DNA of 20,684 nucleotides from CAZPKH01 sp964587165 (GTDB lineage Bacteria; Bacteroidota; Bacteroidia; Bacteroidales; Muribaculaceae): positions 1-20,684 of the forward strand of contig CAZPKH010000032.1 of assembly GCA_964587165.1 (NCBI GenBank), given 5' to 3'. Each line of letters starts with the position of its first letter. Position 1 is the stretch's first letter. Under the pieces are notes generated by a model, which searched no databases, had not been told where the DNA came from, and worked only from the letters and a program-made list of their open reading frames with translations. A program made the translations under genes and the position numbers. Positions 14,585 to 20,684 of this stretch are shown here, in pieces.

Positions 14585-16723
14585 TTATTTTGTCCGTTTC
14601 GAGTGCTCCTCTTTCGATTGGCGATACACGCTGTTTACTTTATCGCGTCCGAAACGGTAGCTTATCCCAAAAAGTACGTATGCCGAATGGGCGTTGAATG
14701 TCTGGCGTATGGTGTAGTCGGAGTAATGCTCTTTCGACCGGGTTTTATTCCAGCCGAATATGTCGTTTGCCGTGAGTTGGAGGTTCAGGCGATTGCCGAG
14801 CAATGAGTATCTCAGTGAGAAGTTAAGCATCTGCAGAGCTTCGTATCTTATCAGATTCTGCTGCCATGGGAAGAGATGCGTGAAGCGTGCGCCGAAGATC
14901 AGATTCTTGCTTCGGGTGAGCATAAGGTTGGTCGACAGCTCTATTTTGCCTGACCAGTCGTCCATCTCCGCACGCCGGTAGCTCTCCATATCTGTATGTG
15001 CATAAGTATGGAATATCTCGCCGCCGGCATTCATTTCCCATCTGCCGAAAAACGATCGTTTATAGTTGGCGTAAAGACCGGTCTTGTTTGTCGACAGGCA
15101 GTTGTATGGCATCGTGCTTAAAATGCCCTCGGAATCGAGGCTTCGGATATACCCTATACCGTCGGAGGCGAACGATGTGTAGAGCACGGCATATAGGCCG
15201 CTCAAGCCATAATAGTTCAGCTCGGCGTTGTGGTATACGGTCGGTTTCAGGTCTGGGTTGCCGGCAGCGTATTCGTCGGTGGTAGAGTAGTATCTGAACG
15301 GATTCAGCTCCCACAGATTCGGGCGTCCCATCCCCATAGAGTAGCTGAGGTTGAAATTGCCGGAGTGCCCGTTGCTCCATGATACGTTGAGTGTAGGGAA
15401 AAGCCGTCCGTAGTTGCGCCTTGCTGCTTCAGGTAGTGAAGCCTCGCGGCTTTCTGTCCGGGTGTATTCGTATCGCAAACCGGCCTTACCCCAGAATCCG
15501 GCGCCGAGAGTGCGTGCGGCCGTGATATAGGCGGCGGCTATCCGCTCTTTGTAGTCGAACATTGTCGATTGCAGCGAGGCGGATCCTGCCGGAGTGGTCG
15601 ACTGCATGAGATTATCGGATGTGTTAAGAATGTCGGTGTATCCGATTCCGGCTTCGAGCTGTGCCCATAGTTTCGGAAATTTGAAGTCGGCTTTTCCGCT
15701 GTGAAAACGATATCCGGTAGTTCCGGATTCATCTATCGCCCATGGGCCGGTGTTGTCGTTGTACGATGTAGTGATGAGCGAGCCGGCGCGGTGATGTCGG
15801 TTGAAGAAGTTGTAAGTGAGCTCCATTGTCTGCCCGTTATCACCTAAGGCACAATCAAAAAATCCGGTGAGAGTCAATGCATTGTTGGGGCGCGACTTGG
15901 TGTGCGATTGCGACGAAGAGGCGGCAGTGCCGTAGTCTGTGTGATTGATGCCGTCGGAAGTGGATGCCTCATAATTATAGTTTGCGATAGCACCGATCTT
16001 CATATCGGGAGTGATTCGGTATCTGAAAAGCGCGTTTACTCCCGAGTTAAAGAGGTGTGTATCGGTCGTTGTGATGGAGCGGCGCGTTCTGTCGTCAAAA
16101 CGATACTCTATATCGTTGTCGTTGTTAGCGTAATAGTTTGACAGATTGACATCGAGTGCGAGCTCGATATGCCGTGTAGTGTGGTTGATGCTTCCGCTGA
16201 AATATTCACGCAGCTTCTTGCCGCAGTTGAGCGATCCGTAGATATTACCTCGGGTCCCCAGGCTCTCGTTGCGGGTGGTGATCGAGATATATGCAGCATT
16301 TGGCTCGACGGCATAGCGGGAGGGTGGGGTGGTGAGCAGTTCGATCTTCTCAATATTTTCAGCCCTCAGATTTTGCAGGCGCGACGCCATGGCCGAAGCA
16401 TCCAGCTCCATCAACACGCCGTCGATGATATAGCGCACGGTTCCTTTTCCGGCTACGCTTACAGTACCGTTGTCGACCGACACGCGCGGTAGTCTGTTGA
16501 GTAGGCCGGTGCCGTCGAGCCCCTTGGCGTAAGGGTCGTTTTTTACGATATATACGAGCTTGCCTTCCTGCTGCTTTACGACAGTACGTTTCGCCACCAC
16601 AACAATCTCGTTTAAATCGAGTTGGCGGCTCCATGATTCGGAAATTGAGTCACTGTTTTCCTGTGCGTAAAGGCACGCAGGGAGTGCGGCCGCTCCTAAG
16701 AGCAGCTTGCCAAGTATGTTCAT
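14585..16723 (-). CDS. TonB-receptor-like outer-membrane beta-barrel protein (PF14905 type)
   Basis: The 712-residue protein has a signal peptide (MNILGKLLLGAAALPACLYA) and then a short acidic segment, LNEIVVVAKR, which resembles a TonB-box/plug start. A plug-like domain covers about residues 40-155 (LLNRLPRVSVDNGTVSVAGK, RYIIDGVLMELDASAM, NIEKIELLTTPPSRY, AAYISITTRN). The remaining 550 residues are alternating aromatic strands typical of a large barrel, for example LTYNFFNRHHRAGSL and FGARFTHLFPWQQNLIRYEA. The barrel closes near VLFGISYRFGRDK, followed by a charged tail ending EEHSKRTK. There is no N-terminal carboxypeptidase-like or STN domain. It is the last gene of the sigma-factor operon, 19 bases after the small secreted protein, and no SusD partner follows. 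The transported substrate, if any, is unknown. Confidence 0.85.
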   Translation of the reverse strand: MNILGKLLLGAAALPACLYAQENSDSISESWSRQLDLNEIVVVAKRTVVKQQEGKLVYIVKNDPYAKGLDGTGLLNRLPRVSVDNGTVSVAGKGTVRYIIDGVLMELDASAMASRLQNLRAENIEKIELLTTPPSRYAVEPNAAYISITTRNESLGTRGNIYGSLNCGKKLREYFSGSINHTTRHIELALDVNLSNYYANNDNDIEYRFDDRTRRSITTTDTHLFNSGVNALFRYRITPDMKIGAIANYNYEASTSDGINHTDYGTAASSSQSHTKSRPNNALTLTGFFDCALGDNGQTMELTYNFFNRHHRAGSLITTSYNDNTGPWAIDESGTTGYRFHSGKADFKFPKLWAQLEAGIGYTDILNTSDNLMQSTTPAGSASLQSTMFDYKERIAAAYITAARTLGAGFWGKAGLRYEYTRTESREASLPEAARRNYGRLFPTLNVSWSNGHSGNFNLSYSMGMGRPNLWELNPFRYYSTTDEYAAGNPDLKPTVYHNAELNYYGLSGLYAVLYTSFASDGIGYIRSLDSEGILSTMPYNCLSTNKTGLYANYKRSFFGRWEMNAGGEIFHTYAHTDMESYRRAEMDDWSGKIELSTNLMLTRSKNLIFGARFTHLFPWQQNLIRYEALQMLNFSLRYSLLGNRLNLQLTANDIFGWNKTRSKEHYSDYTIRQTFNAHSAYVLFGISYRFGRDKVNSVYRQSKEEHSKRTK

Positions 16724-16742
16724 ATGTGTAAGGGTTAAGGGA

Positions 16743-17123
16743 TTATTTGAAGGCGTTCAGGGGGCCGGTGATGAACAGGTAGCAGCCGTTGTTCTGCTCG
16801 CTGAGCCCGACGTTGATCTCTTCCTTATTGTTTACGACGACAAACGAGCGGTAACGCATACCGTTGGTTATGACATCCTGCGATCGCAATCCTTTGGGCA
16901 TATCTTTCTCAAACAGCCCGGCGATTTTTTTTACGATTTTAGCGTTGTTCGTCACATTGATGCACCTGAAATATTTCTCCGGAGCTTTCGAGATATTCAC
17001 CGTCACCCCGGGGGTGCTGTTATATGTTCCGTCGAACACTTTTTCGACATTGAGGTTCGGAGCTTTGGCAAAGGATGTCAGCGATACAAGCGAGAGTATG
17101 AGGATAAGAATGTATTTTTTCAT
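16743..17123 (-). CDS. Small secreted protein of unknown function
   Basis: The 126-residue protein begins with a clear signal peptide, MKKYILILILSLVSLTSFA, with cleavage likely before KAPNLNVEK. The mature part is about 105 residues and basic, with mixed strand-like stretches (VEKVFDGTYNSTPGVTVNIS, YFRCINVTNNAKIVKKIAGL, RYRSFVVVNNKEEINVGLSE). It has two cysteines, one in FRCINV and one in NNGCYLFI, which could pair in the periplasm. No lipobox is present. I do not recognise the family with confidence; it is reminiscent of small Bacteroidota proteins listed as DUFs next to sigma factors (DUF6108 or DUF4252 groups). It lies between the anti-sigma-like protein and the barrel, with gaps of 9 and 19 bases, so it is made together with them and may work with the barrel. 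Confidence 0.75.
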   Translation of the reverse strand: MKKYILILILSLVSLTSFAKAPNLNVEKVFDGTYNSTPGVTVNISKAPEKYFRCINVTNNAKIVKKIAGLFEKDMPKGLRSQDVITNGMRYRSFVVVNNKEEINVGLSEQNNGCYLFITGPLNAFK

Positions 17124-17132
17124 GACGGATAT

Positions 17133-17531
17133 TTAATTCAGTATTGTATTGTTCAGTATTTTTTCGGCGCGGAGCAAGTTTTCTTGCTCAATGCGGGCGG
17201 CGCTGTTCATCAGCGAGTCGGCTCGCTCCATAGCCCGCAAGGTAGACTCCGCAGCCTGGTCGTCGGGCAGCCGCCGGCCGTTGATATATGCAGCCACGAA
17301 AGGTTGCTGATCGGTGATTGGAGCGTCGGATCCTGGGTGAGAGAAGATGTAGATGGCGGCACAGATGATGATCGCTGCCCATCCGGCTGCTATCGAAAGA
17401 ACGGTGCGCAGGGCGATTCTTTTGCGGTTGTGCTCACCGATGGTGCGGTTGACCCGCGAGCGGAGAGTGTCGGATGCCGCAAAGTCACGGCGGGGCTTCA
17501 GAAGCTCTTTTATATTTTTGTAATCATCCAT
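17133..17531 (-). CDS. One-pass membrane protein, probable anti-sigma factor
   Basis: The 132-residue protein has a charged cytosolic N-terminus (MDDYKNIKELLKPRRDFAAS), one TM segment at about residues 40-63 (RTVLSIAAGWAAIIICAAIY), and an extracytoplasmic part with a Glu/Arg/Ala-rich helix at the end. The layout, and its position two bases after the ECF sigma gene, is that of an anti-sigma factor holding the sigma factor at the membrane. The N-terminal part resembles short anti-sigma-like proteins that follow ECF genes in Bacteroidota. It is not a FecR-type regulator: there is no FecR domain and it is far too short. I see no zinc-binding His/Cys motif. The role is inferred from context and topology. 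Confidence 0.75.
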   Translation of the reverse strand: MDDYKNIKELLKPRRDFAASDTLRSRVNRTIGEHNRKRIALRTVLSIAAGWAAIIICAAIYIFSHPGSDAPITDQQPFVAAYINGRRLPDDQAAESTLRAMERADSLMNSAARIEQENLLRAEKILNNTILN

Positions 17532-17533
17532 GA

Positions 17534-18043
17534 CTATTGGTTTTTGAAATATTGTTTTCTAAGTTTATCCATTCCCGATTTGAAGCGGGATTTTATTGTC
17601 GATTCAGGGACTGTCAGAATATGGCTTATCTCGACAAACGAAAGCTCGTCCATGACGTTCATTCTCACAACCTCGGCCTCTCTGTCGGGGAGGATTTCGA
17701 GGAGCCTGTTCAGTCGGTCGATCTCCTCGCGGTCGGCATCTGTATCAGCCGCCGTGTCGGCTATCTGATAATCTTTTTCTTCAAGCGGGCGGGATGACTT
17801 CGAGCGGGAGGATTGATCTTTGCACAAATTATATACGATGCGAAAAAGGTACATTCTGAAATTAGCCCGATTGATACGGCTGAGATCCTTGTCTAAAATT
17901 CGTCGTATTGATTCGTGCACAACATCTTCGGCGTCGGCTTTGCTACCTAACCGTATGGTGGCGAACCGCACAAGATAATCGAGGTTATCCTCAATCACCT
18001 TTTCAAGCAGTTGCCGGGTTGCTATGTCGAGCGATTTATTCAC
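17534..18043 (-). CDS. ECF-type RNA polymerase sigma factor
   Basis: The 169-residue protein has the two-domain ECF plan. Region 2 is at about residues 18-85 (DNLDYLVRFATIRLGSKADA, EDVVHESIRRILDKD, NFRMYLFRIVYNLCKD). A short charged linker follows (SSRSKSSRPLEEKDYQIAD). Region 4 is at about 110-165 (RLLEILPDREAEVVRMNVMD, LSFVEISHILTVPESTIKSR, FKSGMDKLRKQY) and forms the -35-binding helix-turn-helix. It is the first gene of an operon with the anti-sigma-like protein, the small secreted protein and the barrel. Its leader is about 95 bases long after a TATCTTTG element at 18145-18152. That promoter fits the housekeeping consensus and its -33 region overlaps a palindrome next to the divergent MarR gene. 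The target promoters are unknown. Confidence 0.92.
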   Translation of the reverse strand: MNKSLDIATRQLLEKVIEDNLDYLVRFATIRLGSKADAEDVVHESIRRILDKDLSRINRANFRMYLFRIVYNLCKDQSSRSKSSRPLEEKDYQIADTAADTDADREEIDRLNRLLEILPDREAEVVRMNVMDELSFVEISHILTVPESTIKSRFKSGMDKLRKQYFKNQ

Positions 18044-18144
18044 GAGTTTATTGGTCTTTATACAAAAGACGGAAAGTGGAATGAATCGACGAAATTTGTA
18101 TGTTAATTATTGTAAAAATCTTTTTGCGTCTTTATCCAAGATCA

Positions 18145-18176
18145 CAAAGATAAAAACTTATGGTTGATGCGACAAC
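18145..18176 (-). promoter_or_regulatory. Promoter of the ECF sigma operon
   Basis: On the minus strand GTTG (18173-18176) is followed by 20 bases and TATCTTTG (18145-18152), a match to TTTG-N20-TAnnTTTG with one mismatch in the -33 box. The -33 box and spacer overlap the palindrome at 18163-18176, so a protein bound there should block it. Confidence 0.65.
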
Positions 18177-18216
18177 TATTTCGTGTCGGAATATGTTATA
18201 TGGTTGATATGACAAC
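18159..18216 (+). promoter_or_regulatory. Two near-palindromic operator candidates, 40 bp apart
   Basis: TATGGTTGATNNGACAAC occurs at 18159-18176 and 18199-18216, identical in 16 of 18 positions. The core of each is a 14-bp imperfect palindrome, GTTG-N6-CAAC (18163-18176 and 18203-18216), whose central dinucleotides (GC, AT) are themselves self-complementary. The 40-bp spacing is close to four helical turns. The copies lie at the MarR start, as expected of autoregulatory MarR sites. That MarR binds them is an inference. Confidence 0.6.
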
Positions 18217-18637
18217 AATGCAAACCATATACGATATACCTAATTTGGGGTGCCTGCTGGGCATAGCCTATCAGTCGGAAGAGACTCGGCTGAAGGAGCT
18301 ACTCGCCGAAAGAAACTTCGATATCTCTCCCGCCGAATACCTTGTCCTTCGGATACTGATGACTCAGGAGCAAGTGCAGCAGTGCGAAATATCCCGGAGC
18401 CTTAAAAAGGATAAAGCCTCGGTGAATCGAAGTGTTAAAAGCCTGGATAAAAAGGGGTATGTGGTTGTCGACCAACGAAGTTATAAATGCTGTATGGTGT
18501 CGCTATCGGAGGCGGGACGCCGTCTTATCCCTGAAATATCCGGGATAGCCGAGACGATGCAGGGCCGGCTTGAAAGCCTGCTCACCCGGCAGCAAATTGC
18601 TGATCTAAAAGAAATATTGAAGTTAATAATTAAATAA
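18200..18637 (+). CDS. MarR-family transcriptional regulator, possibly thiol-sensing
   Basis: The 145-residue protein (from ATG 18200) has the MarR plan: N-terminal dimer helix (GCLLGIAYQSEETRLKELLA), SPAEYLVLRILM, winged helix with ISRSLKKDKASVNRSVKSLD and KKGYVVVDQRSYKCCMVSLS, then AGRRLIPEI and C-terminal dimer helices. Cys18 in NLGCLLG precedes the Pro of ISPAEYL by 26 residues, the same distance as OhrR Cys15 to its YPQY proline as I remember that sequence; the OhrR partner tyrosines are not conserved. Other cysteines are in QQCEIS and YKCCMV. The start is uncertain: in-frame ATGs lie at 18164, 18167, 18200, 18209 and 18218, and the earlier ones fall in or before the first operator. No clear plus-strand TAnnTTTG was found. 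It leads the redox operon. Confidence 0.85.
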   Translation: MVDMTTMQTIYDIPNLGCLLGIAYQSEETRLKELLAERNFDISPAEYLVLRILMTQEQVQQCEISRSLKKDKASVNRSVKSLDKKGYVVVDQRSYKCCMVSLSEAGRRLIPEISGIAETMQGRLESLLTRQQIADLKEILKLIIK

Positions 18638-18653
18638 AGAAAGGGAATTAATT

Positions 18654-19367
18654 ATGATGACACTTACTATATGGAGCGACTTTGCTTGCCCCTATTGCTA
18701 CATTGGCGAGACTCGCCTGCAGAAGGCTATCGACGAACTCGGATTGAACGGGCAGGTGAATATCGATTTTAAGGCTTTTGAGCTTGATCCCACAGCCTCG
18801 AAAGAGGTCACTTCGACAACTCTCGACCGTTTCGCCATGAAATACCGCCTTTCAAAAGAGGATGCCCGCAAGCAGATCGAGCAGATCTCCGAGCTCGGGC
18901 GCGAGCTTGGCATCAATTTCCGATATGCAGATACCCGATATTCGAACACCCGCGATGCTCACCGGCTGATGAAGCTTGCCGAGGCGAAGTACGACCGCGA
19001 CGTGGTAGGCCGCCTTAATGAAGCACTGTTTGCTGCTTACTTCACCGAAAACCTCGTGCTTGCCGACCACGAAGTACTTCTCGCCATAGGTATCGAGGCC
19101 GGTATGAAAGAGCAGGATATCCGCCAAGTGCTCGAGTCGGATATGTACGACGACGAGGTACGCCTCGACGAGCGCGAGGCCGCTATGCGCGGCGTGCACG
19201 GCGTGCCTTACATTGTGTTCAACGGCAATTTCGCCGTGCCGGGCGCTATGACAGTCGACGGCTTCAAATCCGCTCTGCAACGTGAGCTCAAACGACAGGC
19301 TCAGGATGAAGTACCGACGGCCGAACGTCCGCACCGATGCGGTCCTGACGGCTGCGAATTGCTTTAA
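18654..19367 (+). CDS. DsbA-family oxidoreductase, FrnE-like, with C-terminal CX4C
   Basis: The 237-residue protein has no signal peptide, so it should act in the cytoplasm as a thiol-disulfide oxidoreductase. Near the start WSDFACPYCYIG holds the CPYC active site (Cys12, Cys15) of a thioredoxin fold. A helical insertion of about 110 residues includes YADTRYSNTRDAHRL, typical of the FrnE/2-hydroxychromene isomerase-like branch. The fold closes with RGVHGVPYIVFNGNFAVPGA, containing the cis-proline of the family. The C-terminus RPHRCGPDGCELL holds Cys229 and Cys234, a CX4C pair like the second redox motif described for Deinococcus FrnE. It lies 16 bases after the MarR stop, preceded by AAAGGGAA. 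A second ATG at codon 2 could be the true start. Confidence 0.92.
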   Translation: MMTLTIWSDFACPYCYIGETRLQKAIDELGLNGQVNIDFKAFELDPTASKEVTSTTLDRFAMKYRLSKEDARKQIEQISELGRELGINFRYADTRYSNTRDAHRLMKLAEAKYDRDVVGRLNEALFAAYFTENLVLADHEVLLAIGIEAGMKEQDIRQVLESDMYDDEVRLDEREAAMRGVHGVPYIVFNGNFAVPGAMTVDGFKSALQRELKRQAQDEVPTAERPHRCGPDGCELL

Positions 19368-19395
19368 AAAGGAGGGTTGAAAAAAGGAGGTTTGA
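19366..19395 (+). repeat. 15-bp tandem duplication carrying two Shine-Dalgarno sequences
   Basis: Bases 19366-19380 and 19381-19395 are tandem copies differing at one position, each with AAAAAGGAGG. The second GGAGG (19386-19390) lies eight bases before the ATG at 19399, an ideal ribosome-binding distance. The first copy overlaps the stop codon of the upstream gene. Such strong motifs are uncommon in Bacteroidota and are absent from the other starts in the window. Confidence 0.85.
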
Positions 19396-19398
19396 AAT

Positions 19399-20022
19399 AT
19401 GATTCAGGAACTCAGTGTGCAAGGCGTCTTTGTGGAAAATTGCTATTTCTACATTGACGATGCTACCCGGGCAGGCTTTTTAATAGATCCCGGAGCTCAG
19501 CCCGCTCTTATACTCGACACAATCGGGAGCCGGGGATGGCATATAGAGAAAATACTTCTCACTCACGGACACTTCGATCACTTCGGGGCTGCCGTACCGA
19601 TTGCCGAAAAACTCGCTGCGCCTATCTATATATACACGGATGACGCACCTTATCTCGGTGATACGTACCTTAACCTAAGTGCTAATTTCAGAAGGCCCGT
19701 TGTGGTGCCGCACTACGAGGAGGTGTACGATGGAGAGGTAATTCGGCTCAAAGCCAACTCCGCGCTATACCTTAAGGTGATACACACTCCCGGCCACACA
19801 CCGGGATCAGTGATATACTATGCACCCGAAGCTGATGCGGCCTTTGTGGGCGACACGCTCTATCAGCATGGCCCCGGTCTTACTAATTTTCCCGGTGGTG
19901 ATCCGCGGTCGCTCAGGAGCTCGATCCTCGATAAGATTCTTACGCTGCCCGACAGTACGCTGCTCCTATCAGGGCACTCGTCGCCGATCACGGTAAGAGA
20001 CGAGAAACGTCTCCTTCAATAA
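19399..20022 (+). CDS. MBL-fold metallo-hydrolase, glyoxalase-II-like
   Basis: The 207-residue cytoplasmic protein has the binuclear metal site of the metallo-beta-lactamase fold: THGHFDHFG (His56, His58, Asp60, His61), HTPGHTPGS with His134, VGDTLYQ with Asp153, and LSGHSSP with His194. The N-terminal VENCYFYIDD and FLIDPGAQP strands and the overall length fit the small glyoxalase-II-like group that hydrolyses thioesters, though this group also includes other hydrolases and dioxygenases. The glutathione-binding C-terminal domain of classical glyoxalase II is missing. It follows the FrnE-like gene by 31 bases with an unusually strong ribosome-binding site. Its partners suggest a role in thiol or electrophile detoxification; the substrate is unknown. 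The operon ends at the hairpin after it. Confidence 0.9.
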   Translation: MIQELSVQGVFVENCYFYIDDATRAGFLIDPGAQPALILDTIGSRGWHIEKILLTHGHFDHFGAAVPIAEKLAAPIYIYTDDAPYLGDTYLNLSANFRRPVVVPHYEEVYDGEVIRLKANSALYLKVIHTPGHTPGSVIYYAPEADAAFVGDTLYQHGPGLTNFPGGDPRSLRSSILDKILTLPDSTLLLSGHSSPITVRDEKRLLQ

Positions 20023-20023
20023 T

Positions 20024-20069
20024 AAAAAATTGCCCTCTTTCCCATATCGGGAGGGAGGGCAATTTCTGT
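20024..20069. terminator. Bidirectional Rho-independent terminator
   Basis: Bases 20027-20043 pair with 20049-20065 in a 17-bp stem (two G-T pairs) with a 5-base loop ATATC. The outer stem has AAA on the left and TTT on the right, with further A residues at 20024-20026, so both strands get a T-rich end. It starts a few bases after the metallo-hydrolase stop and lies 11 bases past the stop of the convergent oxidoreductase. Confidence 0.9.
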
Positions 20070-20075
20070 GATGCA

Positions 20076-20684
20076 TTAGAATCTTATGGTGTGGTCGATA
20101 GCTTCGCCTTTTACCGACGGATCGAGGATTTCGCGGGCCACTGTCACTCCGGTGTCGAAAGCAGTCTGCAGATCTTTGGGGAACTGCTCTTCACGCTGCT
20201 TGCGCTTGAGCGGTTCGGAGAATGCACTTGATTCATACTTTGCGTAGTCGGTGAACTGATAGGTGTCGAAAGCTGTGACACGATGCGCCGGCATGAAGTA
20301 GAAAAGGCTCAGCAGGCGCTCTGTCAGTGCGCAGCGGTGTGCGATACCGTACTGCTCGAAATCTTGCACAGTAGCGTTCATTGAGTAAAGCATCGTAAAC
20401 GACACTCGCTTCGGTGCAAGCGACACTGCCGGCGACGAATATTGAGCTACCGAGAATATCATTCGCTCGAGCAGACACTTGGTGTATGCGTTCAGATCCA
20501 TGTAGTAAATCGGTGTTGCGATTGCCACAGCATCGGCCTGTCGCACCTCGGCAAGCAGATCGTGGATGCCGTCGGGTATGGGGCATGTGCCGAAAAACTT
20601 GCCTCCTTTCATCTTGCAGGAGAAGCAGCTGCGGCAGCCGGTGAACTTCAGATCATATAGATTAACTTTAGTGACCTCGGCATC
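20076..20684 (-). CDS. Flavodoxin-like NAD(P)H-dependent oxidoreductase, 5' end beyond window
   Basis: The frame stays open from the stop at 20076 to the window edge, 202 codons. The internal ATG at 20612 is therefore not the start. The visible part begins DAEVTKVNLYDLKFTGCRSC and has the flavodoxin-fold FMN reductase pattern: strand plus DL, the GCRSCFSCK cysteine motif (visible residues 17, 20 and 23, with another Cys at 34), ADAVAIATPIYYMDLNAYTK with the flavin-contact TPIYY, and a later beta/alpha region with VSFTMLYSMNATVQDFEQYG. Homologues reduce quinones, nitro compounds or iron centres with NAD(P)H and FMN. The fourth cysteine is ten residues from the third, so an iron-sulfur cluster like that of the Isf flavoproteins is doubtful. 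About 20-30 residues are probably missing at the N-terminus. Confidence 0.88.
   Translation of the reverse strand, partial: DAEVTKVNLYDLKFTGCRSCFSCKMKGGKFFGTCPIPDGIHDLLAEVRQADAVAIATPIYYMDLNAYTKCLLERMIFSVAQYSSPAVSLAPKRVSFTMLYSMNATVQDFEQYGIAHRCALTERLLSLFYFMPAHRVTAFDTYQFTDYAKYESSAFSEPLKRKQREEQFPKDLQTAFDTGVTVAREILDPSVKGEAIDHTIRF

Noticed and set aside
16707..17768. Long plus-strand open frame (353 codons) opposite the barrel start, secreted protein and sigma operon
   Set aside because: It lies antisense to three well-supported genes and its translation has no recognisable domains; it is a by-product of codon use on the other strand.
18159..18216. The two repeats as a CRISPR array or phage attachment site
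   Set aside because: Only two copies with a 22-base spacer, internal palindromes and promoter position fit operators much better.
20583..20636. Iron-sulfur cluster site in the flavodoxin-like oxidoreductase (CX2CX2CX10C)
   Set aside because: The last spacing is longer than the compact motif of Isf-type flavoproteins, so cluster binding is not supported by sequence alone.

Overview
The window looks like a chromosomal segment of a Bacteroidales bacterium, most likely of the Muribaculaceae/Bacteroides/Prevotella type. Several upstream regions carry the Bacteroidota promoter -7 element TAnnTTTG. Most starts lack a Shine-Dalgarno sequence. The gene families (small DUF2795 protein, DUF3256 protein, PF14905-type outer-membrane barrel, short class II aldolase, LptB-type ATPase next to uridine kinase) are typical of that order. 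Overall G+C is moderate, a little above half by eye. Genus assignment is an inference.

Layout: bases 1-8731 are almost all minus strand. In transcription order they hold a TolC/MacA/MacB-type tripartite efflux operon (outer-membrane channel, adaptor, ATPase, permease; 8731 down to 4120), udk-lptB (4044 to 2579), a class II fructose-bisphosphate aldolase (2474 to 1476) with its own terminator, mscL with a PduO-type corrinoid adenosyltransferase (1253 to 295), and the start of a small DUF2795 protein cut by the window edge. fabD (9797 to 8919) is a single gene with its own promoter and terminator.

Bases 9916-10432 are an AT-rich plus-strand island: a MNT-type nucleotidyltransferase antitoxin gene followed by a wrecked HEPN toxin gene that has lost its catalytic middle. 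Bases 10439-14444 are minus strand again: DEAD-box RNA helicase, DUF3256 lipoprotein-like/secreted protein, xseA, xseB. Bases 14585-18043 form a four-gene minus-strand operon: ECF sigma factor, one-pass anti-sigma-like protein, small secreted protein of unknown function, TonB-receptor-like outer-membrane barrel.

Bases 18159-20022 are a plus-strand thiol-redox operon: a MarR regulator with an OhrR-like cysteine, a FrnE-like DsbA oxidoreductase with a second CX4C pair, and a glyoxalase-II-like metallo-hydrolase. Two near-palindromes exactly 40 bp apart sit at the MarR start. One of them also covers the -33 region of the divergent sigma-factor promoter, which suggests that one regulator controls both operons. 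A bidirectional terminator separates this operon from a convergent, edge-truncated flavodoxin-like NAD(P)H oxidoreductase. No tRNA, rRNA, insertion sequence or CRISPR array was seen, and no gap without a gene exceeds about 225 bases. I saw no clearly new multi-gene defence or metabolic system. The best candidates for a second look are the broken HEPN/MNT pair, the shared operator region, and the sigma/anti-sigma/secreted/barrel unit.
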